Part shown: positions 9,312 through 17,464 of the stretch, one piece after another
Numbering within the stretch: position 1 is the first letter of the stretch
Layout of the letters: each line of letters opens with the position of its first letter
NCBI GenBank assembly: GCA_964405975.1
Contig: CAYOPW010000005.1
Location: 1-64,000, forward strand
DNA length: 64,000 nt
Direction of reading: 5' to 3'
DNA from: Hyphomicrobium_A sp964405975
GTDB taxonomy: Bacteria > Pseudomonadota > Alphaproteobacteria > Rhizobiales > Hyphomicrobiaceae
The notes under the pieces: model-generated
What the model saw: only the letters and a program-made list of their open reading frames with translations
The model's database searches: none
What the model was told of the DNA's origin: nothing
Program-made: the position numbers and the translations under genes

Positions 9312-9743
9312 ATGCGCCTTTCCGAATATACGCGTCGGCTTCTTGCCCTCGCCGAGACCGTCTATCGTTGGCTCGGCGCGCTGTCGGCCCTTGACCGTGA
9401 GCGGCGCCTTCGGATTGCCGGTTACGCCGACGAAATCGCCGCCACGCTAGCCCGCGCGGGCGCGGCGCTGGAAGAGCTTGAGAACGCGCCGGGCAACAAA
9501 AAGGCCCGCAATCAGGCCATTCGCGAACTCGGTCGGATTACGGGCTACGTCGAAACGATGGTCGACGCCTTGGAACATCACCTTGACGGGAGAAAGCTTG
9601 CTGGCGTTAAAAGGCGGCTTGAACAGCTTGGTCCGGCCGAGCTTTACGATTTGGTCGTTTCTGGCCGTATGCCACTGCGCGTTGATCGTCTGTCATCAGC
9701 GGAAGGTTATTTCTGCGCATTGGCGGATGCATTGAGAACCTGA
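9312..9743 (+). CDS. Hypothetical helical protein
   Basis: A 143-residue soluble protein of no recognised family. It is rich in Leu, Ala, Arg and Glu, with long amphipathic helices (LSALDRERRLRIAGYADEIA, LEELENAPGNKKARNQAIRE), and no membrane segment or catalytic motif. GGGAAG lies about nine bases before the ATG. It sits 22 bases before leuD on the same strand, so it is probably cotranscribed with it. A helical bundle or adaptor role is possible but unsupported. Confidence 0.55.
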   Translation: MRLSEYTRRLLALAETVYRWLGALSALDRERRLRIAGYADEIAATLARAGAALEELENAPGNKKARNQAIRELGRITGYVETMVDALEHHLDGRKLAGVKRRLEQLGPAELYDLVVSGRMPLRVDRLSSAEGYFCALADALRT

Positions 9744-9765
9744 GAGGAGCCTCGCGAGGCAGGCA

Positions 9766-10371
9766 ATGGACAAGTTCACCAAGATAACCGGTGTCGCAGC
9801 GCCGCTACCCATGCGCAATGTCGACACCGACATGATCATCCCCAAGCAATTCTTGAAGACGATCAAGCGGACCGGTCTGGGCAAAAGCCTGTTCTTCGAG
9901 TTGCGCTACGACGATGCGGGCAAAGAAATTGCCGAATTCGTCCTGAACCAGCCCGCCTATCGCGACGCAAAGATCCTAGTCGCAGGAGAGAATTTCGGGT
10001 GCGGCTCCTCGCGTGAGCACGCGCCGTGGGCGCTTCTCGATTTCGGCTTCCGGTGCATCATCGCGCCGGACTTCGCCGACATTTTCTACAATAACTGCTT
10101 CCAAAACGGCATTCTGCCCATCAAGCTGCCGCAGGCTCATGTCGATAAGCTAATGGATGACGCAAGCCGTGGCGCCAACGCGACGATTACCGTCGATCTG
10201 GAATCGCAAGAGATTCGCGGGCCTGATGGCGGTGTCATCAAGTTCGACATTGATCCGTTCCGCAAGCATTGCCTGCTTAATGGTCTCGACAACATTGGTC
10301 TGACGATGGAAAAGCACGAGCATATTAAAAGCTTCGAGGAAAAGACGTCCGTTGCAAAGCCCTGGCATTAA
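9766..10371 (+). CDS. leuD: 3-isopropylmalate dehydratase small subunit
   Basis: Small subunit of isopropylmalate isomerase; partner of LeuC in leucine synthesis. The 201-residue protein has the swivel-domain signatures VDTDMIIPKQFLKTI and FGCGSSREHAPWALLDFGF followed by IIAPDFADIFYNNCFQNGILP, all standard for LeuD. Length is as expected for the family. GAGGAG about 18 bases upstream and a further purine run precede the start. It is separated from leuC by about 2.4 kb containing four same-strand genes, an arrangement common in alphaproteobacteria. Confidence 0.96.
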   Translation: MDKFTKITGVAAPLPMRNVDTDMIIPKQFLKTIKRTGLGKSLFFELRYDDAGKEIAEFVLNQPAYRDAKILVAGENFGCGSSREHAPWALLDFGFRCIIAPDFADIFYNNCFQNGILPIKLPQAHVDKLMDDASRGANATITVDLESQEIRGPDGGVIKFDIDPFRKHCLLNGLDNIGLTMEKHEHIKSFEEKTSVAKPWH

Positions 10372-10396
10372 GCGAACGGAACGGGATTAAGAGAGC

Positions 10397-10885
10397 ATGT
10401 GGCGTTCGATCGTGATCTTTCTGGTTGGCGGTGTGCTGGGTGTGGGTTTCGGTACAGCGCTGGGCTTCTTTCTCTTCCCCTATGTGTTCCCGCCGCCGCC
10501 AGCGAATGAGCAAGTCACAGAAGCTGAGCGCACGAAGGTCGTTGCCAACGGCACCTTTATTCATGCCAATCCGAATGACCCCATTCACTACGGCTCGGGG
10601 AAGGTAACAGTCTACGAGGGGACAGTATTTCTTGAGCCTGACTTCGAAGTGGGACCCGGCCCCGACTATCACGTCTATCTCGTGCCAAAGGAAGAGGTGC
10701 GCAGCGAAGCTGACGTTTCCAACACGATGTTCATTGACCTCGGCAAGCTGCGCAGCTTCAAGGGCAGCCAGAAGTATCCGATTACCGGTGGGGTCGACCT
10801 TAAGAACTATCCAAGCGTAGTGATTTGGTGTCAGCAATTCGGCGTGTTGATCTCGCCGGCCGACCTGACGTTCACGGGCAGCTAG
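10397..10885 (+). CDS. Membrane-anchored DM13-domain protein
   Basis: A 162-residue protein with one N-terminal membrane segment (VIFLVGGVLGVGFGTALGFF) and then a DM13 domain: GTFIHANPNDPIHYGSGKVTV, FLEPDFEVGPGPDYHVYLVP, FIDLGKLRSFKGSQKYPI and YPSVVIWCQQFGVLISPADL. The single conserved Cys in the IWC motif is typical of DM13, a domain proposed to bind or redox-cycle small molecules. The location is likely the periplasmic face of the inner membrane. It follows leuD by 25 bases on the same strand. Confidence 0.82.
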   Translation: MWRSIVIFLVGGVLGVGFGTALGFFLFPYVFPPPPANEQVTEAERTKVVANGTFIHANPNDPIHYGSGKVTVYEGTVFLEPDFEVGPGPDYHVYLVPKEEVRSEADVSNTMFIDLGKLRSFKGSQKYPITGGVDLKNYPSVVIWCQQFGVLISPADLTFTGS

Positions 10886-10923
10886 CTGGCGCAAGCAAAC
10901 GTCAAAAAGAACGAGAGGAAACT

Positions 10924-11319
10924 ATGGCCAAGCCGATCCATATGATGGTGCGTGTGCTCAACGAGGCGCGCTCTGTCGACTTTTACCGTAAGGCATTCGG
11001 GTTAGAGATTGCGGACCGCGTGGATTTTCCCGACTTCACGCTCATTTACATGAGCGGGCCGGATGTTCCTTTTGAATTGGAGCTGACCGTCAACAAGGGC
11101 ACTACCGAGCCCTACAATTTGGGTAACGGGTATGGCCATTTGGCCTTTGCGGTCGATGATCTGGAAGCGGAGCGCGAGCGCATGGAGGGGCAGGGTCTTG
11201 TCCCCAAGGACATCAAGCAGATGACCCATGAAGGCAAGCCCTTCGGTAAGTTCTTTTTTATCGAGGACCCCGATGGCTACAAGATCGAGGTCCTGCAAAG
11301 AGGCGGCCGTTTCAACTAG
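10924..11319 (+). CDS. gloA: Lactoylglutathione lyase (glyoxalase I) or close VOC relative
   Basis: A 131-residue VOC-fold protein. The four metal-binding positions of glyoxalase I are present: His6, a Glu in FELELT (51 or 53), His72 in GYGHLAF and Glu122 in YKIEVLQ. It would convert the methylglyoxal-glutathione hemithioacetal to S-lactoylglutathione in the cytoplasm. The ATG at 10924 follows GAGAGGAAACT, a good ribosome binding site, which rules out the upstream in-frame start. The sequence is slightly divergent from the enterobacterial enzyme, so a related VOC substrate is possible. Confidence 0.75.
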   Translation: MAKPIHMMVRVLNEARSVDFYRKAFGLEIADRVDFPDFTLIYMSGPDVPFELELTVNKGTTEPYNLGNGYGHLAFAVDDLEAERERMEGQGLVPKDIKQMTHEGKPFGKFFFIEDPDGYKIEVLQRGGRFN

Positions 11320-11352
11320 CGATCCGCACTCTTGTACAAGGGCGCCACCGCT

Positions 11353-11643
11353 TTACCGTCTCGGCTTGTAGTACCTGTACGCCCGGTCGTAGGCCGGATC
11401 TTTCTGAGGCCAGTTCGAGCCAAGATTGCGCATGTATTCTTGCTCAGTGGGTCGGCAAAAAATGTTTCCGTAGAAGCCGTACGGACCGTTGACGGGCGTG
11501 CAGTTATTTCTGGCGTAGCGACCAGATTTCACGGCAATGACACCGTCGAATGATTGCGTTGCGTTTGGAACAGCGCTCATGGCATGTGCCGGCGCGAAGG
11601 TTAAGGGTGCCACTAACAGCACGCAGGCAGCTAGAGTACGCAT
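11353..11643 (-). CDS. Small exported protein of unknown function
   Basis: A 96-residue protein with a signal peptide (MRTLAACVLLVAPLTFAPAH, likely cleaved after AHA). The mature part is about 75 residues with two cysteines (NNCTPVNG and IFCRPTE) and a tyrosine-rich end (AYDRAYRYYKPRR). GAGAGGAAG lies three to four bases before the ATG at 11643; an upstream in-frame start at 11775 has no such site. The family is not recognised. It is convergent with the glyoxalase gene and divergent from the YdcF-type gene. Confidence 0.6.
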   Translation of the reverse strand: MRTLAACVLLVAPLTFAPAHAMSAVPNATQSFDGVIAVKSGRYARNNCTPVNGPYGFYGNIFCRPTEQEYMRNLGSNWPQKDPAYDRAYRYYKPRR

Positions 11644-11824
11644 GGGCTTCCTCTCTCCGGATGTAGACTTCGAATGATAGCGAGACATTTGCGCTCGTTT
11701 CACTTGTGCGCGGCTAGCTGGCCAGTCGTGATAGTCTAACACAAACTGTGATGGCCTCGTGCTCAATGCCGGCACGGCTGCGTGTTACGTAGAACTTTGC
11801 TAAGCCGTTGCAAGGTGGATACGC

Positions 11825-12625
11825 GTGTTGTTCTACCTGTCCAAAATATTCTGGTATTTCGCGCAGCCGTCGGCGCTGCTGCTCATATTGCTTGTAGGCG
11901 CTGCTGCACTCTTGAGGACGCGGTATCGCAAAACAGCTGAGCGTCTTGTAATTTTGAGCGCCGCGATGTTCGTCCTTGGGGGGCTGCTCCCGCTTGGCGT
12001 GTGGTTAATTCTGCCGCTTGAAGAGCGGTTTTCACGGCCGGACTTGTCTGGTCAAGACGTCCAAGGCATCGTTGTTTTAGGCGGAGTGGAAAGCGCCCGC
12101 GTGAGTGCCGGGCGCAACGTGCACGCGGTCAATGAAGCCGCCGAGCGCCTCACCGAGACGGCGGCACTCGCGCGGCGGTTTCCCGATGCAAAAATCGTCT
12201 TCACCGGTGCCTCGATCGGACTTTTCACCGCCACGAGTACTGGTGCCGATGCCGCAAAGTTGATCCTGCGTGACTTCGGAATCGAGGATTCGAATCGGCT
12301 GCTAATCGAAAAGAAGGCGCGCAGCACGTGGGAGAACGCGCTCTACACGAAGGAGCTGGTGCAGCCAAAGCCCGATGAGCGGTGGTTGCTCGTGACGTCA
12401 GCGTGGCACATGCCCAGAGCGATCGGCGCCTTTCGTAAGGCAGGCTTTGATGTCGAGGCGTGGCCGGTCGACTATCGAACGGCCGGCTGGTCGGACGCAC
12501 TTGTGCCTTTCGATGCGCCCTCTGAAGGCTTGCGGCGGCTAGACCTTGTAACGCGCGAATGGATTGGGCTCGTCGCCTATTGGATGTTGGGCCGCAGCAG
12601 CGCTCTCTTGCCCGCGCCCGACTAA
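11825..12625 (+). CDS. YdcF/ElyC-like DUF218 membrane protein
   Basis: A 266-residue protein with two N-terminal membrane segments (around residues 10-30 and 42-65) and a DUF218 domain: GIVVLGGVESARVSAGRNV, AKIVFTGASIG, the stretch ARSTWENALYTKEL, and WLLVTSAWHMPRAIGAFRKAGF. This order matches the SanA/YdcF/ElyC family, whose E. coli ElyC member affects envelope integrity. The start is a GTG with AAGGTGGA just upstream; no ATG start fits better. It is monocistronic by context. Confidence 0.8.
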   Translation: MLFYLSKIFWYFAQPSALLLILLVGAAALLRTRYRKTAERLVILSAAMFVLGGLLPLGVWLILPLEERFSRPDLSGQDVQGIVVLGGVESARVSAGRNVHAVNEAAERLTETAALARRFPDAKIVFTGASIGLFTATSTGADAAKLILRDFGIEDSNRLLIEKKARSTWENALYTKELVQPKPDERWLLVTSAWHMPRAIGAFRKAGFDVEAWPVDYRTAGWSDALVPFDAPSEGLRRLDLVTREWIGLVAYWMLGRSSALLPAPD

Positions 12626-12705
12626 CGCCGTGTGCTGGTTGGCAAAATCGGCGGCTCGAATTGAAGCTCCTCAGTAACACGATGGTGTGCTAGCGGAAGT
12701 GCAAA

Positions 12706-13071
12706 GGCCGCATCGGCGATCTGGCTGGCCGCAAATATACGTTCCTCATCACGATCCTTGTTATGGAGTCTGCGACATTTGTCGTCGGGCTATTCCGACC
12801 TTCGCCTCGATCGGTTGGTTGGCACCCGTCTTGCTCGTTTCGTTGCGCCTCCTTCAAGGACTTGCGCTGGGTGGTGAATACGGCGGTGCAGCAACGTACG
12901 TTGCCGAGCACGCTAAACCTCATCAGCGTGGTTTTGCCACGAGCTGGATTCAAACGACCGCGACGCTCGAATTCTTCCTTTTGCTCGTCATCATTGGCGC
13001 GTGCCGTTTCTTTTTATTCGAACCGAGCGACTTTGCGGAATGGGGTTGGCGCTTGCCGTTCCTCGTCTCAC
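12706..13071 (+). pseudogene. Remnant of an MHS-family MFS transporter gene
   Basis: Reading begins mid-protein with GRIGDLAGRKYTFLITIL and continues to VVGL, then a single missing base near 12793 shifts the frame and it resumes with IPTFASIGWLAPVLLVSLRL, QGLALGGEYGGAATYVAEHA and EWGWRLPFLVS. Both ends of the usual 430-450 residue protein are absent: about the first 80 and the last 200 residues. These are hallmarks of the MHS transporter family, the same family as the intact gene near the left edge but not a recent copy. The alkyltransferase gene lies just downstream, convergent. It explains the otherwise empty 12.63-13.12 kb stretch. Confidence 0.8.
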
Positions 13072-13123
13072 GGATTCTTCTGCGGGATGCCAAAACCGGA
13101 ACATTGCGGAGTAGCCCCTGCGC

Positions 13124-14062
13124 CTATCCGTGTGCCGCAAGCTGACCGGTCTCCCAGCCGATGATGGCGCGCTTGCGTGTCACGCCCCAGTGATACCCGC
13201 CTAGGCCCCCGTCGGCTCGCATCACGCGGTGGCAGGGCACCACGAACGAGATCGGATTGCGCCCCACAGCGGTGCCAACTGCGCGTGAGGCCGTTGGGTG
13301 CCCGATGTGCCGCGCGATATCGCCATAACTGACGGCTCGGCCAACCGGAATTTTGAGTAGTGTTTCCCAAACGCGAACTTCAAAGTCCGTTCCGATCAGC
13401 ACCAGCCGCACATGTTGCTCGCCTCCTACATTGGCTGCCGATGCGAATATTTTGACAACGTGGGGGGCGGTGCGCTCCGGCGCTTCAACGAATTGGCTCG
13501 CAGGCCAGCGGTGCATCATTTCGGCGAGCACCACCTCGCGTGAACCGCCTTTCTCACCTTCGACGAATGCAAGACCGGCTAAACCGCGCTTTGTCGCCAT
13601 GACCAGCGCCTCGCCAAAGGGAGTTGCATGATAGCCGTACGCCATTTCCAGCCCCGCGCCGCGTCGCTTGTAGTCGCCTGGCGTCATCGCCTCGTGCGAG
13701 ACGAACAGGTCGTGCAGCCGCCCAGCGCCCGAAAGTCCACTCTGCAGAGAGGCATCGAGGACGCTAGCTGAGTCTTGGAGCAGTTGCCGGGCGTGATCGA
13801 TGGCAATCGCGCCCATGAATTCCTTGGGGCTCAAACCGCACCAGCGTTTGAACAGGCGTTGGCAGTGTGCGGGGCTTAGGCCTAAGTGCCCGGCAAGATC
13901 ATCAAGGCTCGGCTGCTCACGCCACGATCGGGTGAGGAAGCGGACGCTGCGTTTGATGAGTTCATAGTCTTTCAAGCTGTCGCCACTGGCCGCTGCTTTC
14001 GCTGTGCTTTTGGGTTGCTTTTCCGGTCCCAAAGGTAATCGTGTGATCGATTCAACTCGCAT
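13124..14062 (-). CDS. AraC-type HTH / methylated-DNA-[protein]-cysteine S-methyltransferase fusion (Ada-like, lacking the N-terminal zinc domain)
   Basis: A 312-residue protein. Residues 35-135 form an AraC-type domain (LDDLAGHLGLSPAHCQRLFKR, then AMTPGDYKRRG), and residues 140-312 form the O6-alkylguanine-DNA alkyltransferase with the active-site VVPCHRV at Cys277 preceded by AVGTAVGRNPISF. It would remove alkyl groups from guanine O6 suicidally. The classic Ada N-terminal domain, with its Cys38 methylphosphotriester acceptor, is missing, so the usual methylation switch for transcription is not present and regulation by this protein is doubtful. Many alphaproteobacteria have this two-domain form. 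Confidence 0.88.
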   Translation of the reverse strand: MRVESITRLPLGPEKQPKSTAKAAASGDSLKDYELIKRSVRFLTRSWREQPSLDDLAGHLGLSPAHCQRLFKRWCGLSPKEFMGAIAIDHARQLLQDSASVLDASLQSGLSGAGRLHDLFVSHEAMTPGDYKRRGAGLEMAYGYHATPFGEALVMATKRGLAGLAFVEGEKGGSREVVLAEMMHRWPASQFVEAPERTAPHVVKIFASAANVGGEQHVRLVLIGTDFEVRVWETLLKIPVGRAVSYGDIARHIGHPTASRAVGTAVGRNPISFVVPCHRVMRADGGLGGYHWGVTRKRAIIGWETGQLAAHG

Positions 14063-14137
14063 GACGCGAAATTTATGCGAGCCCAGGCCCTCAAGCGACC
14101 CGATTCTTGCTTTTTCAAGTGCGAAAGTGGACAGGCT

Positions 14138-14632
14138 TCAAACGCGGGCAACACGCGCCTGCGAGATCGCGGTTGAAAGTGCGTTCGAGAAATCACGCCG
14201 CTCGTCGTCGGTAAGAAAGCGCCCAAACGAGAATTCGCGGCCATGCGAGGCCAGTTGCAGGTCGGTGCGGCCGTCCGCCCGCTGAGCAAGCAGGACGCGC
14301 ACCCAATAAGGGTTGAAATCGAAATTTTCGCGCTTGCCGGAAGGATGGACGCGCGTCACCGTCAGAATCTCCGAGGTCAGCTCAACCGTCTCATAGAGGC
14401 GCCCTGACCGGTAATTGAGTTTGAACGCCAAATAAATCAGCGCTACGTCGAGCCCAAAGAAACCGAAGACCGGCCAAGCGCCCATGGCCAGAAAGACCAT
14501 GCCCATCGCGAAACTTACACAACCGATCGCCGTCATGAGGATGAGGAATCCCGTGGGGCTCAATGACCGGTGCTGGTGCAGGACGGCACGGAAGGCGCCG
14601 TCGTCTTGATTTACGCTATCGATCTCGTTCAT
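14138..14632 (-). CDS. DUF2244 membrane protein
   Basis: A 164-residue protein with two membrane segments (residues about 27-50 and 52-70, FLILMTAIGCVSFAMGMVF and AWPVFGFFGLDVALIYLAF), followed by a soluble region with YETVELTSEILTVTRVHPSG and FNPYWVRVLL. This is the DUF2244 pattern, a conserved alphaproteobacterial family of unknown function. It is divergent from nth with a 30-base interval, an arrangement often seen in this group. No further role can be read from the sequence. Confidence 0.8.
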   Translation of the reverse strand: MNEIDSVNQDDGAFRAVLHQHRSLSPTGFLILMTAIGCVSFAMGMVFLAMGAWPVFGFFGLDVALIYLAFKLNYRSGRLYETVELTSEILTVTRVHPSGKRENFDFNPYWVRVLLAQRADGRTDLQLASHGREFSFGRFLTDDERRDFSNALSTAISQARVARV

Positions 14633-14662
14633 GTGGCAAGCCTATCCGCAGACGCAGTGATT

Positions 14663-15391
14663 ATGAAGAGCCTTAATCGACCTATTACAAGTGGCCGCCG
14701 CGCCAGCACAAAATCGCGGGCGCGCGCGCGGAAAGGTGCTGCCGCGCACCGGCCGAAGCTCAAGCCGGACGCCATAGCCGAGATTTTCCGCCGCTTTGCT
14801 GCCAATGATCCTGAGCCCAAGGGTGAGCTGGAATCCGTCAATCCCTTCACGTTGCTCGTCGCCGTGGTGCTTTCCGCGCAGGCCACTGATGCAGGCGTCA
14901 ACAAGGCTACGCGCGCGCTATTCAAGATCGCGGATACGCCGGAGAAAATGGTGAAAATCGGCGAGGCGAAGTTGCGCGAAATGATCAAGACTATCGGCCT
15001 TTATCGCAACAAGGCGCGCAACGTGATCCTGCTGTCTCAAAAGCTTAACGAAGCGCACGGCGGGCAAGTGCCGCGTGATCGCGAAGAGCTCGAGGCGCTG
15101 CCGGGCGTTGGCCGCAAAACGGCGAACGTCGTCTTGAACGTCGCTTTCGGCGAACCAACCATTGCGGTCGACACGCATGTGTTTCGCGTCGCCAACCGCA
15201 TAGGGTTGTCCAACGGCAAAACTCCGCTCGCCGTCGAAGAGGATTTGCTTCGCATCGTTCCGCCAGAAGCGGGCGTCCACGCGCACCACTGGCTCATCTT
15301 GCACGGTCGCTATGTATGCAAAGCGCGGCGTCCCGAGTGCGCGCGGTGCATTATCCAAGACCTTTGCTTATTCAAGGGAAAGACGGTCTGA
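14663..15391 (+). CDS. nth: Endonuclease III
   Basis: Bifunctional DNA glycosylase/AP lyase for oxidised pyrimidines in base excision repair. The 242-residue protein has the helix-hairpin-helix LPGVGRKTANVVLNVAFG with catalytic Lys152, and catalytic Asp170 in AVDTHVFRV. The [4Fe-4S] ligands Cys219, Cys226, Cys229 and Cys235 show the standard C-x6-C-x2-C-x5-C spacing. The basic N-terminal 30 residues (SGRRASTKSRARARKG) are a short extension that could aid DNA binding. I use the ATG at 14663; upstream codons in frame do not resemble the family. Confidence 0.96.
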   Translation: MKSLNRPITSGRRASTKSRARARKGAAAHRPKLKPDAIAEIFRRFAANDPEPKGELESVNPFTLLVAVVLSAQATDAGVNKATRALFKIADTPEKMVKIGEAKLREMIKTIGLYRNKARNVILLSQKLNEAHGGQVPRDREELEALPGVGRKTANVVLNVAFGEPTIAVDTHVFRVANRIGLSNGKTPLAVEEDLLRIVPPEAGVHAHHWLILHGRYVCKARRPECARCIIQDLCLFKGKTV

Positions 15392-15559
15392 GTAACGCTC
15401 ATCGAGCGCTTTCCGTTGAGAAATTCTCCTTCCGCGAATACTGCCGGGAAGGCCGCCATTAACCTTGAGGCGCCCGCGCTCGTCGTCAGGGCCCAATTCT
15501 TCGGCTGTCTTGGCCCGGGCCGGGAGCCAATTCGTTACGGACGCAGATTGCTTTTGCAT
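15368..15559 (-). CDS. Small hypothetical protein
   Basis: A 63-residue reading on the minus strand beginning MQKQSASVTNWLPARAKTAE. A textbook GGAGG lies six bases before its ATG, which is the main reason for listing it. It is hydrophilic, with no membrane segment or known motif, and its last 24 bases overlap the end of nth convergently. It occupies the otherwise unassigned gap between nth and the GGDEF-EAL gene. It could be a chance reading behind a chance ribosome site. Confidence 0.45.
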   Translation of the reverse strand: MQKQSASVTNWLPARAKTAEELGPDDERGRLKVNGGLPGSIRGRRISQRKALDERYSDRLSLE

Positions 15560-15649
15560 GAAACCTCCATGACGAGTTTAAGCCGCGGAATACCGCGGGA
15601 TCGTATCCTTCTACGTTCGAAGAAGTGGGCATGAGCTGGCCCACGTCGC

Positions 15650-17464
15650 GTGTGGAGCGATGCGTTGTCTGATGAGTTGAACCGCGGGAAGGGAGTTCCT
15701 CCGCTGCCGGTGAGCGAGGTTGCTCTAGGTGGGCGGATTGACGCTCTGCTCAAGCAGAAGAAGAAGCTTGAGCGCTTGAACACGTGGTTCGAGATCGCCC
15801 TCAACAACATGGTTCGCGGTTTGTCGATGTTTGATGCCGATCAGCGTTTGATCGTGTGCAACGACAGTTATCGGGAGATGTATGATCTGCCTGAAGAGCT
15901 AACGAAGCCTGGTACGCCGCTTGCTGATATCCTTCGCTATCACATCAAGAAAGAAACCGGACGCGACGGTGAAGAGGAGCGAAGCCGGCAGGCCCAGTGG
16001 CTCAAGATGCACGCTCAGAAACTCGCCACAGGAAAAACCTTCACGCGTACGCAGAGCTTGAGCGGCGGCCGCACGTTTCTCGTCACGTACCAGCCGCTCG
16101 CCGACGGCGGTTGGGTGGACGTGCAGGAGGACATTACTGAAAGGCGCCGGGCCGATGAGAAGGTAGAATGGCTTGCCCGCCACGATCCGCTTACCGGTAT
16201 TGCAAACCGCTTCTATTTCCGAGAATCATTTGAAGAAGCTCTGAAAGTAATCGATCAAGACCAAGCCGTTGCCTTGCACTGGATCGATCTCGATTATTTC
16301 AAGGAGGTCAACGATAAGTTGGGCCATCCAGTTGGTGACGCACTCTTGAAGGCTGTTGCTGAGCGCCTGCGCTCCGGTATCCGGAAAACCGATTTCTTGG
16401 CACGGCTTGGCGGCGACGAATTCGCCATTATTCAGATGAGCGTGGGGCGGCGTGAACAATGTGAGAAATTGGCGCGGCGCGTTATGCAAGGGCTATCAAA
16501 GCCGTTCCACATCTTCGGGCATTCGGTAAGCCTCAGTGCGAGCGTCGGCATCGTCAGTGCGCCGGAGCATGGAACGGCCGCCGACGAGCTCATGATGAAA
16601 GCTGATGTCGCGCTTTATGACGTGAAGTCGTCAGGCCGCAATGGGTTCAATATTTTTCAATCAACGGCGAAGCAAATACCTGACCTCACCCACCAGCTTG
16701 ATCGAGACCTGCGCTCGGCAGTTCGCAGCGGGCAGCTCAGGCTGCACTATCAGCCGATCATCAATCTTAAATCCGGGCATGTTTCGAGCTGCGAGGCGCT
16801 CTTGCGCTGGGAGCATCCTCAGCACGGTTTGATGATGCCCAAGGATTTTCTGCCGTTGGCTGAGCAAAACGGCCAGATGCTCGAGATCGGGCGCTGGGTC
16901 TTGAGCGAAGCCTGCAAAGCCGCTGCAAACTGGCCCAAAGATATGAACGTGACGGTCAACGTGTCGTCCCTGCAGATAGATAACGGTGATCTTCTTGACG
17001 TCATCGATCAAACGCTTGCGACGATGAATATGGCTCCAAGTCGGCTGGAGCTGGAGATAGCCGAAGCGGTCTTGCTCAACGATGGAGGGCGTCTGCGCGA
17101 GGTCTTGCCAAAACTTCGCGAACGCGGCATCAGCGCATCACTTGACGACTTTGGAAAGGTTAGCGGGTCACTCAGCTATCTACGCAATTTTCCATTCGAC
17201 AAGATCAAAATCGATCGGTCCTTTATAAGCGATCAGCTCAACCGCAAGGATTGCGCAGCAATCGTCAATGCTGTGACGGCGCTCGCGCGGGCACTTGGCA
17301 TCGGGACGGTCGCAGAAGGCGTTGAAACGCTGGGCGAGTTCAAATGCGTGGCAATTGCCGGCTGCGATGAGGTGCAGGGGCATTACTTTGGCGGGGCTGT
17401 TCCAGAAAGCGAGCTCATCGCGGTGCTGGATACGTGTCAACAAAAGCTCTCGGCTGCTGCCTAG
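15650..17464 (+). CDS. PAS-GGDEF-EAL protein (cyclic di-GMP metabolism)
   Basis: A 604-residue signalling protein. A coiled lead (LLKQKKKLERLN) precedes a PAS-like domain at about 45-165 (MFDADQRLIVCNDSYREMYD). A diguanylate cyclase domain at about 170-335 has an intact GGDEF at 254-258 and the inhibitory RxxD site (RKTD, 245-248). An EAL phosphodiesterase domain at about 350-600 has EAL at 382-384, LEIAE, DDFG at 499-502, KIKIDRSF and AEGVET. The loop after DDFG reads KVSGSLSYL instead of the usual TGYSSLSYL, which may weaken phosphodiesterase activity. No membrane segment, so cytosolic. The GTG start at 15650 has no strong ribosome site and is uncertain. Confidence 0.9.
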   Translation: MWSDALSDELNRGKGVPPLPVSEVALGGRIDALLKQKKKLERLNTWFEIALNNMVRGLSMFDADQRLIVCNDSYREMYDLPEELTKPGTPLADILRYHIKKETGRDGEEERSRQAQWLKMHAQKLATGKTFTRTQSLSGGRTFLVTYQPLADGGWVDVQEDITERRRADEKVEWLARHDPLTGIANRFYFRESFEEALKVIDQDQAVALHWIDLDYFKEVNDKLGHPVGDALLKAVAERLRSGIRKTDFLARLGGDEFAIIQMSVGRREQCEKLARRVMQGLSKPFHIFGHSVSLSASVGIVSAPEHGTAADELMMKADVALYDVKSSGRNGFNIFQSTAKQIPDLTHQLDRDLRSAVRSGQLRLHYQPIINLKSGHVSSCEALLRWEHPQHGLMMPKDFLPLAEQNGQMLEIGRWVLSEACKAAANWPKDMNVTVNVSSLQIDNGDLLDVIDQTLATMNMAPSRLELEIAEAVLLNDGGRLREVLPKLRERGISASLDDFGKVSGSLSYLRNFPFDKIKIDRSFISDQLNRKDCAAIVNAVTALARALGIGTVAEGVETLGEFKCVAIAGCDEVQGHYFGGAVPESELIAVLDTCQQKLSAAA

